Source: Natrinema hispanicum
Lineage (GTDB): Archaea > Halobacteriota > Halobacteria > Halobacteriales > Natrialbaceae
NCBI RefSeq assembly: GCF_900111485.1
Contig: NZ_FOIC01000027.1
Coordinates: forward strand, 1-34,971
Length of the DNA: 34,971 nt
Direction of reading: 5' to 3'
How positions within the stretch are numbered: position 1 is the stretch's first letter; every line of letters starts with the position of its first letter. Shown here in pieces: positions 24,297 through 31,998 of this stretch. The notes below the pieces were generated by a model, which was not told where the DNA came from, made no database searches, and was given only the letters and a program-made list of their open reading frames with translations. Position numbers and translations under genes: made by a program.

Positions 24297-25118
24297 TCAG
24301 ATCGTTTTAGATACGCTGCATACCCTATGTGTTGTTAATTCGTCTGGGTTATTCCCGGATTCGATTTGGCTACCATCAAGTCGGAATGAAAACGTGTATG
24401 TTGCAATCCCACCAGAGGCGTGAACGATCGCGATTGTAGCGTTTCTCTCGGTACCATCACAATTCACATTTGAGGCTTCGAACGGAGCGAAAACTGTCTC
24501 AAACGGTACTGTTTCACCTGGCGATATAACGAGATCTGTTCTAGACGATGGTTCGGCGCGATTCTCTTCAATACCGACGATCCCTGGACCGAGGTCGGAA
24601 GCTTCCGTGTCAAAGGACTCACTCTGAGGGTCAATCGTTGGGTTAGGAACATCACCGTAAACCCCGACAAATCGCATGAGAAGTGAAGCATTGCCGAGAT
24701 TTTCGACTTCGAATCTGATACTTCCGTCCTGTAAGATTTCTATATTTCTCGTCGCCCCGTGAACGGGTTCCCACACTGATTTCTCTATCCAGTTATTTTC
24801 TATCTTAGCTTTTACGCGGAGGGGAGGCCGCCGAGAGAGATAGGTATCCAACTTGTTCGGATGAATGACGGTGAAATTGGTATTTGTTGGAGGATTTTTA
24901 ACAGTCTCGTATTCGTCTTTCCGACTGAACAGAATCGCTTCTTGAACATCTACATCATCCCGAAACACGATGAATAACTTGGTTCCTTCATAGTAATAGT
25001 CTTTAAACACGTCAGATTTTTCAAGAGTACTGTTAGAGGAAGAAAGTTCTGTTGTACAGCCAGAAGTCAACAAAGTGCAGCCACCGACGAGGCCCTGAAG
25101 GAATTTTCGACGGTCCAT
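24297..25118 (-). CDS. Tat lipoprotein
   Basis: A 273-aa protein with twin-arginine signal DRRKFLQGLVGGCTLLTSGC; the lipobox Cys is at about residue 21. Two beta-rich halves follow: LFIVFRDDVDVQEAILFSR and a second with GSIRFEVENLGNASLLMRFVG, the Ig-like pattern of haloarchaeal surface lipoproteins, plus VISPGETVPFETVFAPFE. It ends in a short Cys-containing tail. A GGGAGAGGG sequence and TATA-like tataaatata lie just upstream of ATG 25118. The stop is 45 bp from the end of the small gene at 24251, which converges on it. Confidence 0.8.
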   Translation of the reverse strand: MDRRKFLQGLVGGCTLLTSGCTTELSSSNSTLEKSDVFKDYYYEGTKLFIVFRDDVDVQEAILFSRKDEYETVKNPPTNTNFTVIHPNKLDTYLSRRPPLRVKAKIENNWIEKSVWEPVHGATRNIEILQDGSIRFEVENLGNASLLMRFVGVYGDVPNPTIDPQSESFDTEASDLGPGIVGIEENRAEPSSRTDLVISPGETVPFETVFAPFEASNVNCDGTERNATIAIVHASGGIATYTFSFRLDGSQIESGNNPDELTTHRVCSVSKTI

Positions 25119-25362
25119 ATATTTATACCCTCTCCCTTAGTTTATCGCCCTTTTGGAAAATAATTTATGGTTCGACGCTTCCTTTACAAGTGATTGGCCA
25201 GCTAGCGATTAATACGACAGACTGCGGTATCTGTACGCAGAGTTTGTGGGTGAGAAGCCGTTGACCCTCGGTAGTTTGTTTATTAGGCTGCATTGAATCA
25301 CTAGACGGCGTCGGGGAAGGTCAATAAATCGAAGGAGTTGAAACGGGAAAATTTGGTTGTCC
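25119..25362. other. Intergenic region with IS5 left-end-like sequence
   Basis: The left part carries the promoter of the lipoprotein gene (minus strand). From about 25300 the sequence leads into an IS5-like transposase start with the purine-rich gaaggagttgaaacgggaaa before it. No gene is seen. Confidence 0.4.
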
Positions 25363-25455
25363 ATGACGCAAATCTCCCGCTTCACCGAGCGTTGTGTCTC
25401 GATTGCACAAAGAGTTGGTCCCGTCACAAAGTCGTCTAGAGTTTGCCTATGGTAG
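25363..25455 (+). pseudogene. Remnant 5' end of an IS5-type transposase
   Basis: ATG 25363 opens MTQISRFTERCVSIAQRV, the usual beginning of haloarchaeal IS5-type transposases, and continues for 30 codons through TKSSRV to a stop at 25453. The rest of the transposase is missing. The same 3' portion is found at 22849 onward. From 25456 to 25579 nothing else is recognised. Confidence 0.6.
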
Positions 25456-25579
25456 CCCCAACTGACACCACCAGTGTTATGACTGTTTTGGCCGAGTACT
25501 CAAGTAGTTCGTCGGCGAACGCCGCGGAATCATTCTGGAGATCAAAAAGTGGCGAGTGACTCAAAACCACGAACTTACC

Positions 25580-26722
25580 TCAGCCACGAACGTCGTCAAT
25601 CGAATCGGAGACGTCCTTCATCTTGACGTCGGCGTAGGCCTCGTGAGTAGTCTCGATCGAGTTGTGTCGTAACGCTTCCTGAGCCTTTTCCGACATCCCG
25701 CTGGTATAGAGGTCGCGCCCGAGTGCCCGCCGAGCGCCATGCAGCGTCAGATAGTCGTACTCGCCGTCCGGATCGATTCCGGCTTCGTCGGTGAGCCGTT
25801 TCAGCAGTCGGCGAACGCCCTCTTTCGATATCGACGGCGGCGGAACCTCGTGCTCGCGGTGTAGACAGTCAAGCACCTCGGTCTTCCTGGCGTCACCCCT
25901 ATCCTCGAGCGCCCGAGAGACTGCCTTCTCGCCGAGTGCATCCTCGAGTGTGCTCTTTTTCGAGCCGTAGTGACCGGTCGGAAAGACGGGCCACGCTTCG
26001 GTCGTCGGCTCTTGCACCCGGTACCATCGCTTGAGGACGTCGTGGACACTCGCAGGAAACGGAGCCTGTTCGTACTCACGTGATTTGCCGTAGACTTCGA
26101 TCAGCCGTTCGTCGAAATCGACGTCCTTCCACCGGAGGCCGTTACGCTTGTCGTCTTTCGGATCAGCGAACAACTCAGCACCACGCGCCCCTGTCCCGTC
26201 GAGCATGACGACGGTCGCCCGGTCACGGAAGGCCGCCTCTACATCGGTCCGGATGGTTCCCTCGAGAGCCATGTCCACGCGCTTGGTGGCGTACTCGAGC
26301 AACGTCTCGCGGTCCTCGGCGCTCCAGTACTGGCGCTTGCGTTTCCCATCGTCCTCTGGCAGCGGGTCCATCGCGGTGTTCGTATTTGCCGGGTTCGACT
26401 CGAGGTGTTGTTCTCGCACCGACCAGGAGAGAAAAGCTCGGACGTAGGCGAAGTAGTTGTGGGCGGTTGAAGCCGCCAGGTTCTCGTCGATTACGACGCG
26501 GTCGTAGAGGTGCTCGCTGTAACTGCGGACATCGTGGGGTGTGAGGTCGTCGACGAACTCGAGATCACGCTCGTCTCGACAGTGGTCGGCGAACTCGAGT
26601 AGTGGTGAGCGCATGGTCGTCTTCGAACCGTCGGCGTTGATCTTATAGCGCAGGTAGCTCTCAATGGCCTCGTGGACGGTTGTGCCCCCACGTGTAGCCC
26701 GTCGATCCGTTGATCCAGACAT
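25580..26722 (-). CDS. Tyrosine recombinase/integrase
   Basis: A 380-aa XerC/D-like site-specific recombinase. An N-terminal SAM-like core-binding domain (about 15-115, with AIESYLRYK and STAHNYFAYVRAFLSWSV) precedes the catalytic domain. Catalytic residues visible are Arg180 (DGTGARGAELF), a likely Lys in the beta hairpin near 213, His328 and Arg331 (TLHGARRAL), His353 (LRHNSIETTH) and nucleophile Tyr363 (EAYADV). The first motif has Ala where many relatives have Leu, but the core set is complete. The start at 26722 lies 39 bp downstream of a 9-bp palindrome that overlaps a TATA-like element. It may resolve replicon multimers or integrate an element; no att site is evident. Confidence 0.93.
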   Translation of the reverse strand: MSGSTDRRATRGGTTVHEAIESYLRYKINADGSKTTMRSPLLEFADHCRDERDLEFVDDLTPHDVRSYSEHLYDRVVIDENLAASTAHNYFAYVRAFLSWSVREQHLESNPANTNTAMDPLPEDDGKRKRQYWSAEDRETLLEYATKRVDMALEGTIRTDVEAAFRDRATVVMLDGTGARGAELFADPKDDKRNGLRWKDVDFDERLIEVYGKSREYEQAPFPASVHDVLKRWYRVQEPTTEAWPVFPTGHYGSKKSTLEDALGEKAVSRALEDRGDARKTEVLDCLHREHEVPPPSISKEGVRRLLKRLTDEAGIDPDGEYDYLTLHGARRALGRDLYTSGMSEKAQEALRHNSIETTHEAYADVKMKDVSDSIDDVRG

Positions 26723-26760
26723 TCGTATGTGGGGTACAGTGTCGCCCCTCGTAAAGTCCC

Positions 26761-26784
26761 TTGGTTAAACTCTTATTTAACCAA
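26761..26784. promoter_or_regulatory. Palindromic operator at the integrase promoter
   Basis: Perfect inverted repeat ttggttaaa / tttaaccaa with a 6-nt spacer. On the minus strand its centre reads TTAAATAAGA, a credible TATA box about 45-55 bp before the integrase ATG. A dimeric repressor bound here would cover the core promoter. Confidence 0.65.
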
Positions 26785-27082
26785 GTAAAAGTGAAAACAG
26801 CTCTCGCGGTTGATTTCGGCAGTCTCGGGTACTCGAGCGTGCAAAACCACATCTCATAAACCAAATACAGCTGTATAGATTTTTCTCGGTGCTGCTGCGA
26901 ATACCCCGAAATCCGTGCACGAGATTCGCGTCTGTCGGTTGGAATCGGTCCAGAATACAGGCCGACCAAGGAATCACGACCGCCACTCACCACCCGTGAG
27001 TGGCGGTCTGGTGGGCGAGAACGGTATAATCAGTCGATTTAGACAGTGATACCTCTTGGGAAGGGCAAGCACAGAGCGGGAT
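26785..27082. other. Intergenic region between integrase and IS4-type transposase
   Basis: This holds a candidate left end of the IS4-type element (from about 26909), a 13-bp stem-loop at 26978-27008 and no gene. Confidence 0.45.
26978..27008 (-). terminator. Stem-loop after the IS4-type transposase
   Basis: The arms gaccgccactcac (26978-26990) and gtgagtggcggtc (26996-27008) pair perfectly over 13 bp around a 5-nt loop, about 75 bp beyond the transposase stop. It could end the transposase transcript or block transcription entering the element from the integrase side. It belongs to the same series of stem-loops found inside the gene. Confidence 0.6.
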
Positions 27083-28879
27083 CTACAGCAATGCGCTCAC
27101 CTCCCTCCGGAGGAACGCACGAAACCGCGGGGCGGTCACCCGCGGTTTCGTGCGAAACTCGATGACATCAATCAACGTCTGGACGAGGAAGTCCACGAGC
27201 AGCCACAGATCGTACAACAGGACTGCAAAGCCGAAGTGGAACAACCGGACAGAGAAGTTCGTCGACGTCGTCCACGGTGCGAACTCCTTGATCTTGTTAT
27301 AAGCCGTTTCAATCCCGCCTCGGCGTCTGTAGCGATTGATCTGCTTTTTCGTCAAGCGCCGGTCAAGACCAATCTCGTCGTTTACGTCGAGATTGGTCGC
27401 AAATACCTGCACCTCGTCGCGGTCCTCGTCTGGCGGGAGTCCGACCAGCGTTGTCTCGGCTCTGGTGTTGGGGACACAGTGTTTTACCGGCCCGTACACC
27501 GCGTGCTCGGATTTGACTGTCACTTGCTTTTGTCCCTCCACATCTTCGTCCATGCGCGCGATGAACCGCTTGACGCGGTCATCGCGCGGTGCCGGGATCA
27601 CGTAGAAAAGGTCTCGCTGTTCGAGCACCGAAAATACGTCCGTGGCGTAGAATTCCCGATCAGCGTAGAGGCGCCGCGTATGAACCCGACAGACGTCGCT
27701 GACGTGGTCGACGAGTCGGCGAACAACGTCGCCGACTCGGTAACTCTTGTCCTCGCCAGGATAGCTCTCTGGATCGTGATAATCGGCGTGCCCAACTGGA
27801 AGCATCGCAGCTGCAAAGTGAACGTTGTCTCCAACAACATTCGCGGTTGCGAACTTGTAGCACCAGTCGTAGGACTTGTCCTTTGGCGCACCCTGGACAC
27901 GTACGAGTTCCTCACGCTCCCCGTAGAAAGCGACGTAGGTTATGTCGATCGACAGCATGACAGGTGTCTCGAACTCCAAGCGAGGCTTGGCCCGCGTCAA
28001 GACGCGGGCCGCGCCCCGGTTGACCATCTCCGCGATTTGTGTCGGTGAAAGGTCCTTGATCGCCTCCAGAAGCGTCTCTCCACTCGGTCCGTCCTCGTAG
28101 AAGGGATCGTCAAGATCCGGGTCGGGATTGACGAAATCGCCGTAGGTTTCGGCACCGCCGTTGGCGGCGGTGCCTGTCACCCCGAGACAGGACTCCAGCA
28201 TCAGGAGTTCTTCGTCGTCGTAGACCGGGTTATCAGATCGGTCAAACTCGAAGGCAGGTAACACGACTGTCTGGAGTTCGTCGAGGAGGTCACGTGTTTT
28301 CCCCCGAATGAGACGGTTGACTGTGCGCTTCGAGGAGCCTGTTGGCTCCTCCGAAGCGCTGTCTTCGTACGGTGTCCCGATCGGACTACCGCGTTCGGCG
28401 GCCAACGCTTGGATCTGACGAGTAGTGGTCTCGATTGTCGATTGGAGGTCCGCAAACCGGTTAGTCTGTGCCCGAGAGATCGTGCTTCGTGAAGGTGTGT
28501 CGTCGGGATTGAAGCCAAGAGCATCCGCAAGTTGAGGGTCACTGTCGAGCGTCCGATGGAGCCAGCCATCGGACGCGTCTTCGAGTTCCTTCAGGAGGAT
28601 CGCCCGGAGCATCGGTTCGAACGGTTTAGAGTCGTGCCAGTGGGGAATGGGATCAGCACGGCAGTATTGGCTGACGTCGAGGTGAGTGACCAACCCGGCC
28701 GCAGAGGTCGTCTTGTCGACGACCTCGGCGGCCTGCTTGGTTAGGGGCAGCCACCCGCCCGAGAGCGGACCGATATCTTGTAGGCGCTCGTCAACTGATC
28801 GTTGAGTGCGGCTGTCATCAGCAGCCGCAACACGATCTGACCAGTTGTTTGTCACAGTGGGGGACGAATCGTCCCCCAC
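27083..28879 (-). CDS. IS4-family transposase
   Basis: A 598-aa DDE transposase. Catalytic residues are Asp near 311 (MLSIDITYVAF), Asp near 406 (RRLYADREFY) and Glu near 523 (GGIETAYNKIKEF). The last lies in a perfect IS4 YREK signature, Y-x2-R-x3-E-x6-K. The N-terminal 270 residues carry helical DNA-binding segments (FEPMLRAILLKEL, SRSTISRAQTNRF). The start is a GTG at 28879 that lies inside a perfect stem-loop; no better start is seen nearby downstream. The frame is intact throughout, so the element may be active. It contains about ten internal stem-loops, described separately. Confidence 0.9.
   Translation of the reverse strand: MGDDSSPTVTNNWSDRVAAADDSRTQRSVDERLQDIGPLSGGWLPLTKQAAEVVDKTTSAAGLVTHLDVSQYCRADPIPHWHDSKPFEPMLRAILLKELEDASDGWLHRTLDSDPQLADALGFNPDDTPSRSTISRAQTNRFADLQSTIETTTRQIQALAAERGSPIGTPYEDSASEEPTGSSKRTVNRLIRGKTRDLLDELQTVVLPAFEFDRSDNPVYDDEELLMLESCLGVTGTAANGGAETYGDFVNPDPDLDDPFYEDGPSGETLLEAIKDLSPTQIAEMVNRGAARVLTRAKPRLEFETPVMLSIDITYVAFYGEREELVRVQGAPKDKSYDWCYKFATANVVGDNVHFAAAMLPVGHADYHDPESYPGEDKSYRVGDVVRRLVDHVSDVCRVHTRRLYADREFYATDVFSVLEQRDLFYVIPAPRDDRVKRFIARMDEDVEGQKQVTVKSEHAVYGPVKHCVPNTRAETTLVGLPPDEDRDEVQVFATNLDVNDEIGLDRRLTKKQINRYRRRGGIETAYNKIKEFAPWTTSTNFSVRLFHFGFAVLLYDLWLLVDFLVQTLIDVIEFRTKPRVTAPRFRAFLRREVSALL
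27116..28879 (-). repeat. Stem-loop series within the IS4-type transposase gene
   Basis: Checked pairs: 27116-27131/27139-27154 (16 bp, loop 7); 27367-27377/27388-27398 (11 bp); 27555-27569/27575-27588 (14 bp, one bulge); 27712-27722/27729-27739 (11 bp); 27989-27998/28001-28010 (10 bp, tight loop); 28151-28160/28165-28174 (10 bp, loop 4); 28324-28338/28343-28358 (15 bp, one bulge, loop 4); 28549-28559/28566-28576 (11 bp); 28704-28712/28718-28726 (9 bp); 28807-28814/28822-28829 (8 bp); 28857-28866/28870-28879 (10 bp, including the start codon). All others are perfect. Confidence 0.93.
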
Positions 28880-29290
28880 CGGTCAGTTAATCGATGTTGA
28901 GATTCCGTGCACGGATTCTGTCATTCGTAGCTACAGTTCTCGGCGGCGACACAACCTCGGAATCTCAAATACCACTAGAATCACGCGAGCGCGTTTGCGT
29001 TTAATGTTTGTTTTACGCGCACGCGCGCGGGTACGAGAGCAAATTCTCAATCTCACAGTCCAACTGGTGCTTCAAGGCCTGGATCGGCGTCAATAATGGC
29101 TGAAAGCTGGGGTTGTAACTGATCGAACTGGGGGGTTGGTTCCACCAGTTGACGTTCCTGATCGTACTCGATGAGCGACAGGTCTTCTAACGCAATAGGA
29201 TAGCGGCGACGTTGTGTGCCAACGCATATATTGTGGAGAGACCGACGACCGGCCATCGAAAAGTGAGATCGACACGGACGGTGAGCGACC
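28880..29290. other. Region between IS4-type element and the parA module
   Basis: This holds the provisional right end of the IS4-type element (28901-28918), a low-complexity stretch with cgtttgcgt at 28992-29000 (similar to the centromere-like motif at 30902) and alternating cgcgcacgcgcgcg at about 29016-29030. On the minus strand (29053 to about 29240) a frame containing YPIALEDLSLIEYDQERQLV looks like the end of a small winged-helix-type protein whose beginning is not convincing. Confidence 0.4.
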
Positions 29291-29486
29291 ATGATGAGTG
29301 ACACAGACAAGCCGACTGTCTACGAGACCAACCTTGACTTTCGTGCCGCCCAGTGACGACCCATCCCGTCGAACTACGTCGCCAACGCCCAGATTATCAC
29401 CCGCCGCGCCCGGGTGGGAACTCGACAGTGTGACCTTCAAGCGTGAGCGCCTCGAGTTCGTCCCGCGGGGTGAGACCGATGAGTGA
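29291..29486 (+). pseudogene. Broken small gene upstream of parA
   Basis: The frame from ATG 29291 reads MMSDTDKPTVYETNLDFRAA and meets TGA at 29354; beyond the stop the same frame gives PSNYVANAQIITRRA. A shift of frame near 29415 leads into GWELDSVTFKRERLEFVPRG, ending at 29486. Together they look like one small haloarchaeal protein damaged by a stop and a frameshift. A short frame starting at ATG 29479 (MSDETSIYRLEDDSRLK) follows and runs into the parA promoter. Confidence 0.5.
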
Positions 29487-29547
29487 CGAAACATCGATCT
29501 ACCGACTTGAGGACGACTCTCGCCTCAAGAGAACTGTCACGAAAGCG

Positions 29548-29591
29548 TTTATATCCGATGCAAACATTTGCGCAAACGGTTACGCAAATGT
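29548..29591 (+). promoter_or_regulatory. parA promoter and operator
   Basis: The TATA box tttatat (29548-29554) is followed by an imperfectly nested palindrome: acatttgcg (29564-29572) and cgcaaatgt (29583-29591) pair over 9 bp, and the right arm includes the ATG of parA. Between them lies gcgcaaacg (29570-29578), the exact reverse complement of the 9-mer repeated downstream of the operon. This is the expected layout for autoregulation by ParA or its partner. Confidence 0.7.
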
Positions 29592-30448
29592 CTACAACAA
29601 CAAAACGTGCCGCTACGTTCCTCGATAAGGGCGGTACCGGGAAGACGACCTCCGCGGCCCATCTCGGCGTTGCACTCGCCGAAGCCGGCGAAGACGTGTT
29701 GCTGATCGACCTTGCTGGAAAACAGGGCGACCTCGCGAAACACTTCGGCGTGTGGGAAGAAGTGCAAGAGCAGATCGACGAGGGTGACGACTGGCCGAAC
29801 ATTTCGACGGTTTTCGCTGAGGAGTGGGATCAAATCGCTACGAAACTCGGTGACGCGGCCGTCGAGAGTCTGATTATCGAGACCGACGAGGGCGTCGATC
29901 TGATTCCAGCCCATCCAGGGCTCGACTCGCTTGATGCCGACCTCGGGAACATCGACGACGCCCGCGAGCGATACTCAAGACTCGAGCAGTTCCTCAATGA
30001 GTATATCGACGATCGCTACGACACCGTAATTATCGACCTACCGGGTTTGACGAACAACGTCTCGTACAACGGTCTGTGGGCAACCAAACACGTCATCGCG
30101 CCCGTCGAGATGGGGCCGTTTGAGAGCGAACAGGCGGCGGCACTCCGAAGCGACCTCAAGAAGATTCACGATCGCTTCGACGTCGCTGTCGAGCTGGCGA
30201 TGGTCTTGCCGAACAAGGTCGACCGCCGGACCAACCTCGCGAATGAATATCTAGAAGCCTTCGGCGAAGACTATGCCGACGCGATCGCGCCTGCACACGT
30301 CCCCGTCAGCCAGGACATTCGCAACGCCGCCGACGACGGCCAGACGGTCTTCGCACTTGAGGAACCGTCCACGACCGCCGAACGCGCACGCGAGGCGTTC
30401 CTCGAGAACGCAACCGCACTCCAGCGTCGCCTGGATGGTTCGGCATGA
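29588..30448 (+). CDS. parA: ParA/Soj-type partition ATPase
   Basis: A 286-aa P-loop ATPase of the ParA/MinD class, for segregating the replicon. The start is ATG 29588 (MSTTTKRAATFLDKGGTGKTT): longer frames upstream cross the TATA box. The deviant Walker A motif KGGTGKTT is at residues 14-21 with both signature Lys (14 and 19), then LLIDLAGKQGDL. The switch or Walker B strand is YDTVIIDLPG and the later VLPNKVDRRT fits the family. The C-terminal Glu/Ala-rich helix includes VPVSQDIRNAADDGQTVF, the usual ParA end with a conserved Arg. Its stop overlaps the next start (ATGA at 30445). Confidence 0.93.
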   Translation: MSTTTKRAATFLDKGGTGKTTSAAHLGVALAEAGEDVLLIDLAGKQGDLAKHFGVWEEVQEQIDEGDDWPNISTVFAEEWDQIATKLGDAAVESLIIETDEGVDLIPAHPGLDSLDADLGNIDDARERYSRLEQFLNEYIDDRYDTVIIDLPGLTNNVSYNGLWATKHVIAPVEMGPFESEQAAALRSDLKKIHDRFDVAVELAMVLPNKVDRRTNLANEYLEAFGEDYADAIAPAHVPVSQDIRNAADDGQTVFALEEPSTTAERAREAFLENATALQRRLDGSA

Positions 30449-30837
30449 CCGACGATGCCGAACTCGAGGAACTCAAAGCGGCGACCCAACGCGGCGACCG
30501 CAACGACGAAGTCGACACCGAGGGGCCGACGACGTTCACCGACGAGATCGTCGACGCGCTCGAGGCGATCGAACAGGGCGAGTTAGGGAAGACGATCGCT
30601 GTCCGTGACCAACCGATCGCCGCGTTACTGGCGACGCTCGATGCCGACGGGAACGAAGACAAAATGCAGTCGGTCGGACAGGCACTCGAGGACGAACTCG
30701 GACGCGAGCACTCCGAGGCGTTCGACCGAAGTGAAATCGTCCGGCTTGCCCTTCGTGTCGGGCTCCAAGCTGCCGCCGAGGAGACGATGGTCGACTTGAA
30801 CGACGCTGTTGGTGAACACGCCCGGCAGAACCTGTAA
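30445..30837 (+). CDS. Small ParA partner, putative centromere-binding protein
   Basis: A 130-aa acidic protein translationally coupled to parA by ATGA overlap. The N-terminal 55 residues are acidic and probably flexible. The C-terminal part (HSEAFDRSEIVRLALRVGLQAA) resembles the helical part of ribbon-helix-helix proteins. Small partners of this position and size replace ParB in many plasmids and bind the centromere and the operon promoter. A phased repeat begins 5 bp after its stop, which supports that role. The RHH assignment is tentative. Confidence 0.75.
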   Translation: MTDDAELEELKAATQRGDRNDEVDTEGPTTFTDEIVDALEAIEQGELGKTIAVRDQPIAALLATLDADGNEDKMQSVGQALEDELGREHSEAFDRSEIVRLALRVGLQAAAEETMVDLNDAVGEHARQNL

Positions 30838-30841
30838 CGCT

Positions 30842-30937
30842 CGTTTTCGGTATCGCACACGTTCACGTTATCGTTCGCGTTTTCGCCTCCGCATTCGTGT
30901 GCGTTTGCGCTTACGTTTGCGCTTTCGTTTGCGCATA
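30842..30937 (+). repeat. Phased hexamer array, candidate plasmid centromere
   Basis: CG recurs exactly every 6 bp for 16 units from 30842 to 30932, giving CGNNNN hexamers. The last third contains three exact copies of cgtttgcgc at 30902, 30914 and 30926, spaced 12 bp. The reverse complement of that 9-mer sits in the parA operator (29570-29578). Position straight after the parA operon and the shared motif point to the site bound by the ParA partner. The frame through it would encode an Arg-X dipeptide repeat, which I do not regard as a gene. Confidence 0.75.
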
Positions 30938-31016
30938 TGTTATAGATATTGTTTGCATGGGAGTCAGCCAGCAGAGAGAATGTACATGCAGCCGCCTCGA
31001 GAGAATTGGTACGTAA

Positions 31017-31361
31017 ACACGACCGTCCCAGATCGCACTAGGAATCGGGCAAGTCACAGTCAAAAACGACTACGACAAACTCGGGGAATACTCGGTATCC
31101 GCTGTTAGAAGGAAGTTCGGGAAATACACTGCTGATAGTGATCAGACCGGTGTGTCGGAAATCGATATGCGGGGCGGCCAGAACAAAATTCTTCGAGAGA
31201 AACTAATCACTGCACTGTACGAGTTGACTGACGAAGTCGGAGGATCACCCACTAGAGAACAAATGATCGAGTGTATCAGATACTCGGAGAGAGCATCTCG
31301 ATGTGAGTTTGGAAGGTGGAACAAGGTGCTACTGGAGTTAGGAAATGAACCGCCACGTTGA
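31017..31361 (+). pseudogene. Truncated homing-endonuclease-associated repeat protein
   Basis: A frame without a clear start encodes one partial and one complete HNH-associated repeat: LGEYSVSAVRRKFGKY, then ITALYELTDEVGGSPTREQM continuing to FGRWNKVLLELGNEP. These helical modules (pattern of L...G..P....E...YS...FG.WN.AL...G) occur in haloarchaeal DNA-binding and endonuclease proteins. A GTG at 31152 could start a 69-aa protein with only the second repeat; upstream of 31017 the frame is closed, and another frame holds a possible original start near 30980. No nuclease domain is present. Confidence 0.65.
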
Positions 31362-31998
31362 CGAGCTGACACTCGTCGCGAATTGGCCAGATTCATTCGT
31401 GGGATATCTCAAAGCCACTCCCTCCCCCCGTCATCGATGTGTAAAACTGTGCAGAAGGAGTGGAGGTAAGAACGAGAAAGTTCCTAAAACCATCAATACC
31501 CCCAGAAACTCGCCAGAGACAGGCCCAAGATCAAGAATTGCGTTTGAATAACGAATGCCTAATATCTAGGAAAGTTTTATGTGTGATACACGATAACCAG
31601 ATCCGTAGTAGAACTAAGAACAAGAGTTAGGAAGAATACACTTCGACTAACCGAACATCGACAACATCTATTGTAGCTCTTGTTCCATTCGCTTTCAGTG
31701 TCGTTTTCAGGACTCTCGTAGTCTCTTTTCCTCATCGAGCCTTCATCATCACCAGACAGAAACCCACCTTCCCGTGATTTACACATCGATGACGGGGGGA
31801 GGGGGTCACGAATTCTCCTGAACGTTTTCTCTCGCATATCTCCTGACCCTGACAAAGACTACGTGTTGCTCTTAATTCAGTCTGATCGACGATCGGTGTC
31901 TCCACTTCTCTTGAGTACCTTGCCTCCTAGCAGGTCGGGTTTACACATCGAACACGGGGGGAGGGGCACACAAAACAGTCTCTGAATGCCTAATTGTC
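31362..31998. repeat. Origin region downstream of orc1: three ORB-like boxes
   Basis: Boxes combining a pyrimidine/G-run with catcgatgtgtaaa occur at 31418-31446 (C-run then tcatcgatgtgtaaa), 31776-31806 (tttacacatcgatgac then two G-runs) and 31940-31966 (tttacacatcgaacac then G-run). The second and third are in the same orientation, opposite to the first. AT-rich DNA lies between 31540 and 31690, a possible unwinding region. No gene is supported here; a 92-codon minus frame runs through the boxes and is rejected. Confidence 0.75.

Larger units (their letters stand above)
26909..28918 (-). mobile_element. IS4-type insertion element (approximate limits)
   Basis: The shared core aatccgtgcacg occurs at 26910-26921 and, inverted, at 28901-28918 (as cgtgcacggatt), enclosing one transposase gene. 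I use these as provisional ends. Because the core contains a short palindrome and no target duplication is visible, the true ends may differ. Confidence 0.45.

Noticed and set aside
27056-28048. Long plus frame (330 codons) antisense to the IS4-type transposase
   Set aside because: It is the complementary shadow of a gene whose DDE and YREK motifs are clear; its composition is atypical.
30809-31108. A 99-codon plus frame with a long Arg-X dipeptide repeat
   Set aside because: It is simply the CGNNNN hexamer array read in one frame, starts inside the preceding gene and has no start signal.
31577-31855. A 92-codon minus frame downstream of orc1
   Set aside because: Low-complexity Ser/Arg composition, overlaps an origin box, no promoter or ribosome binding site.
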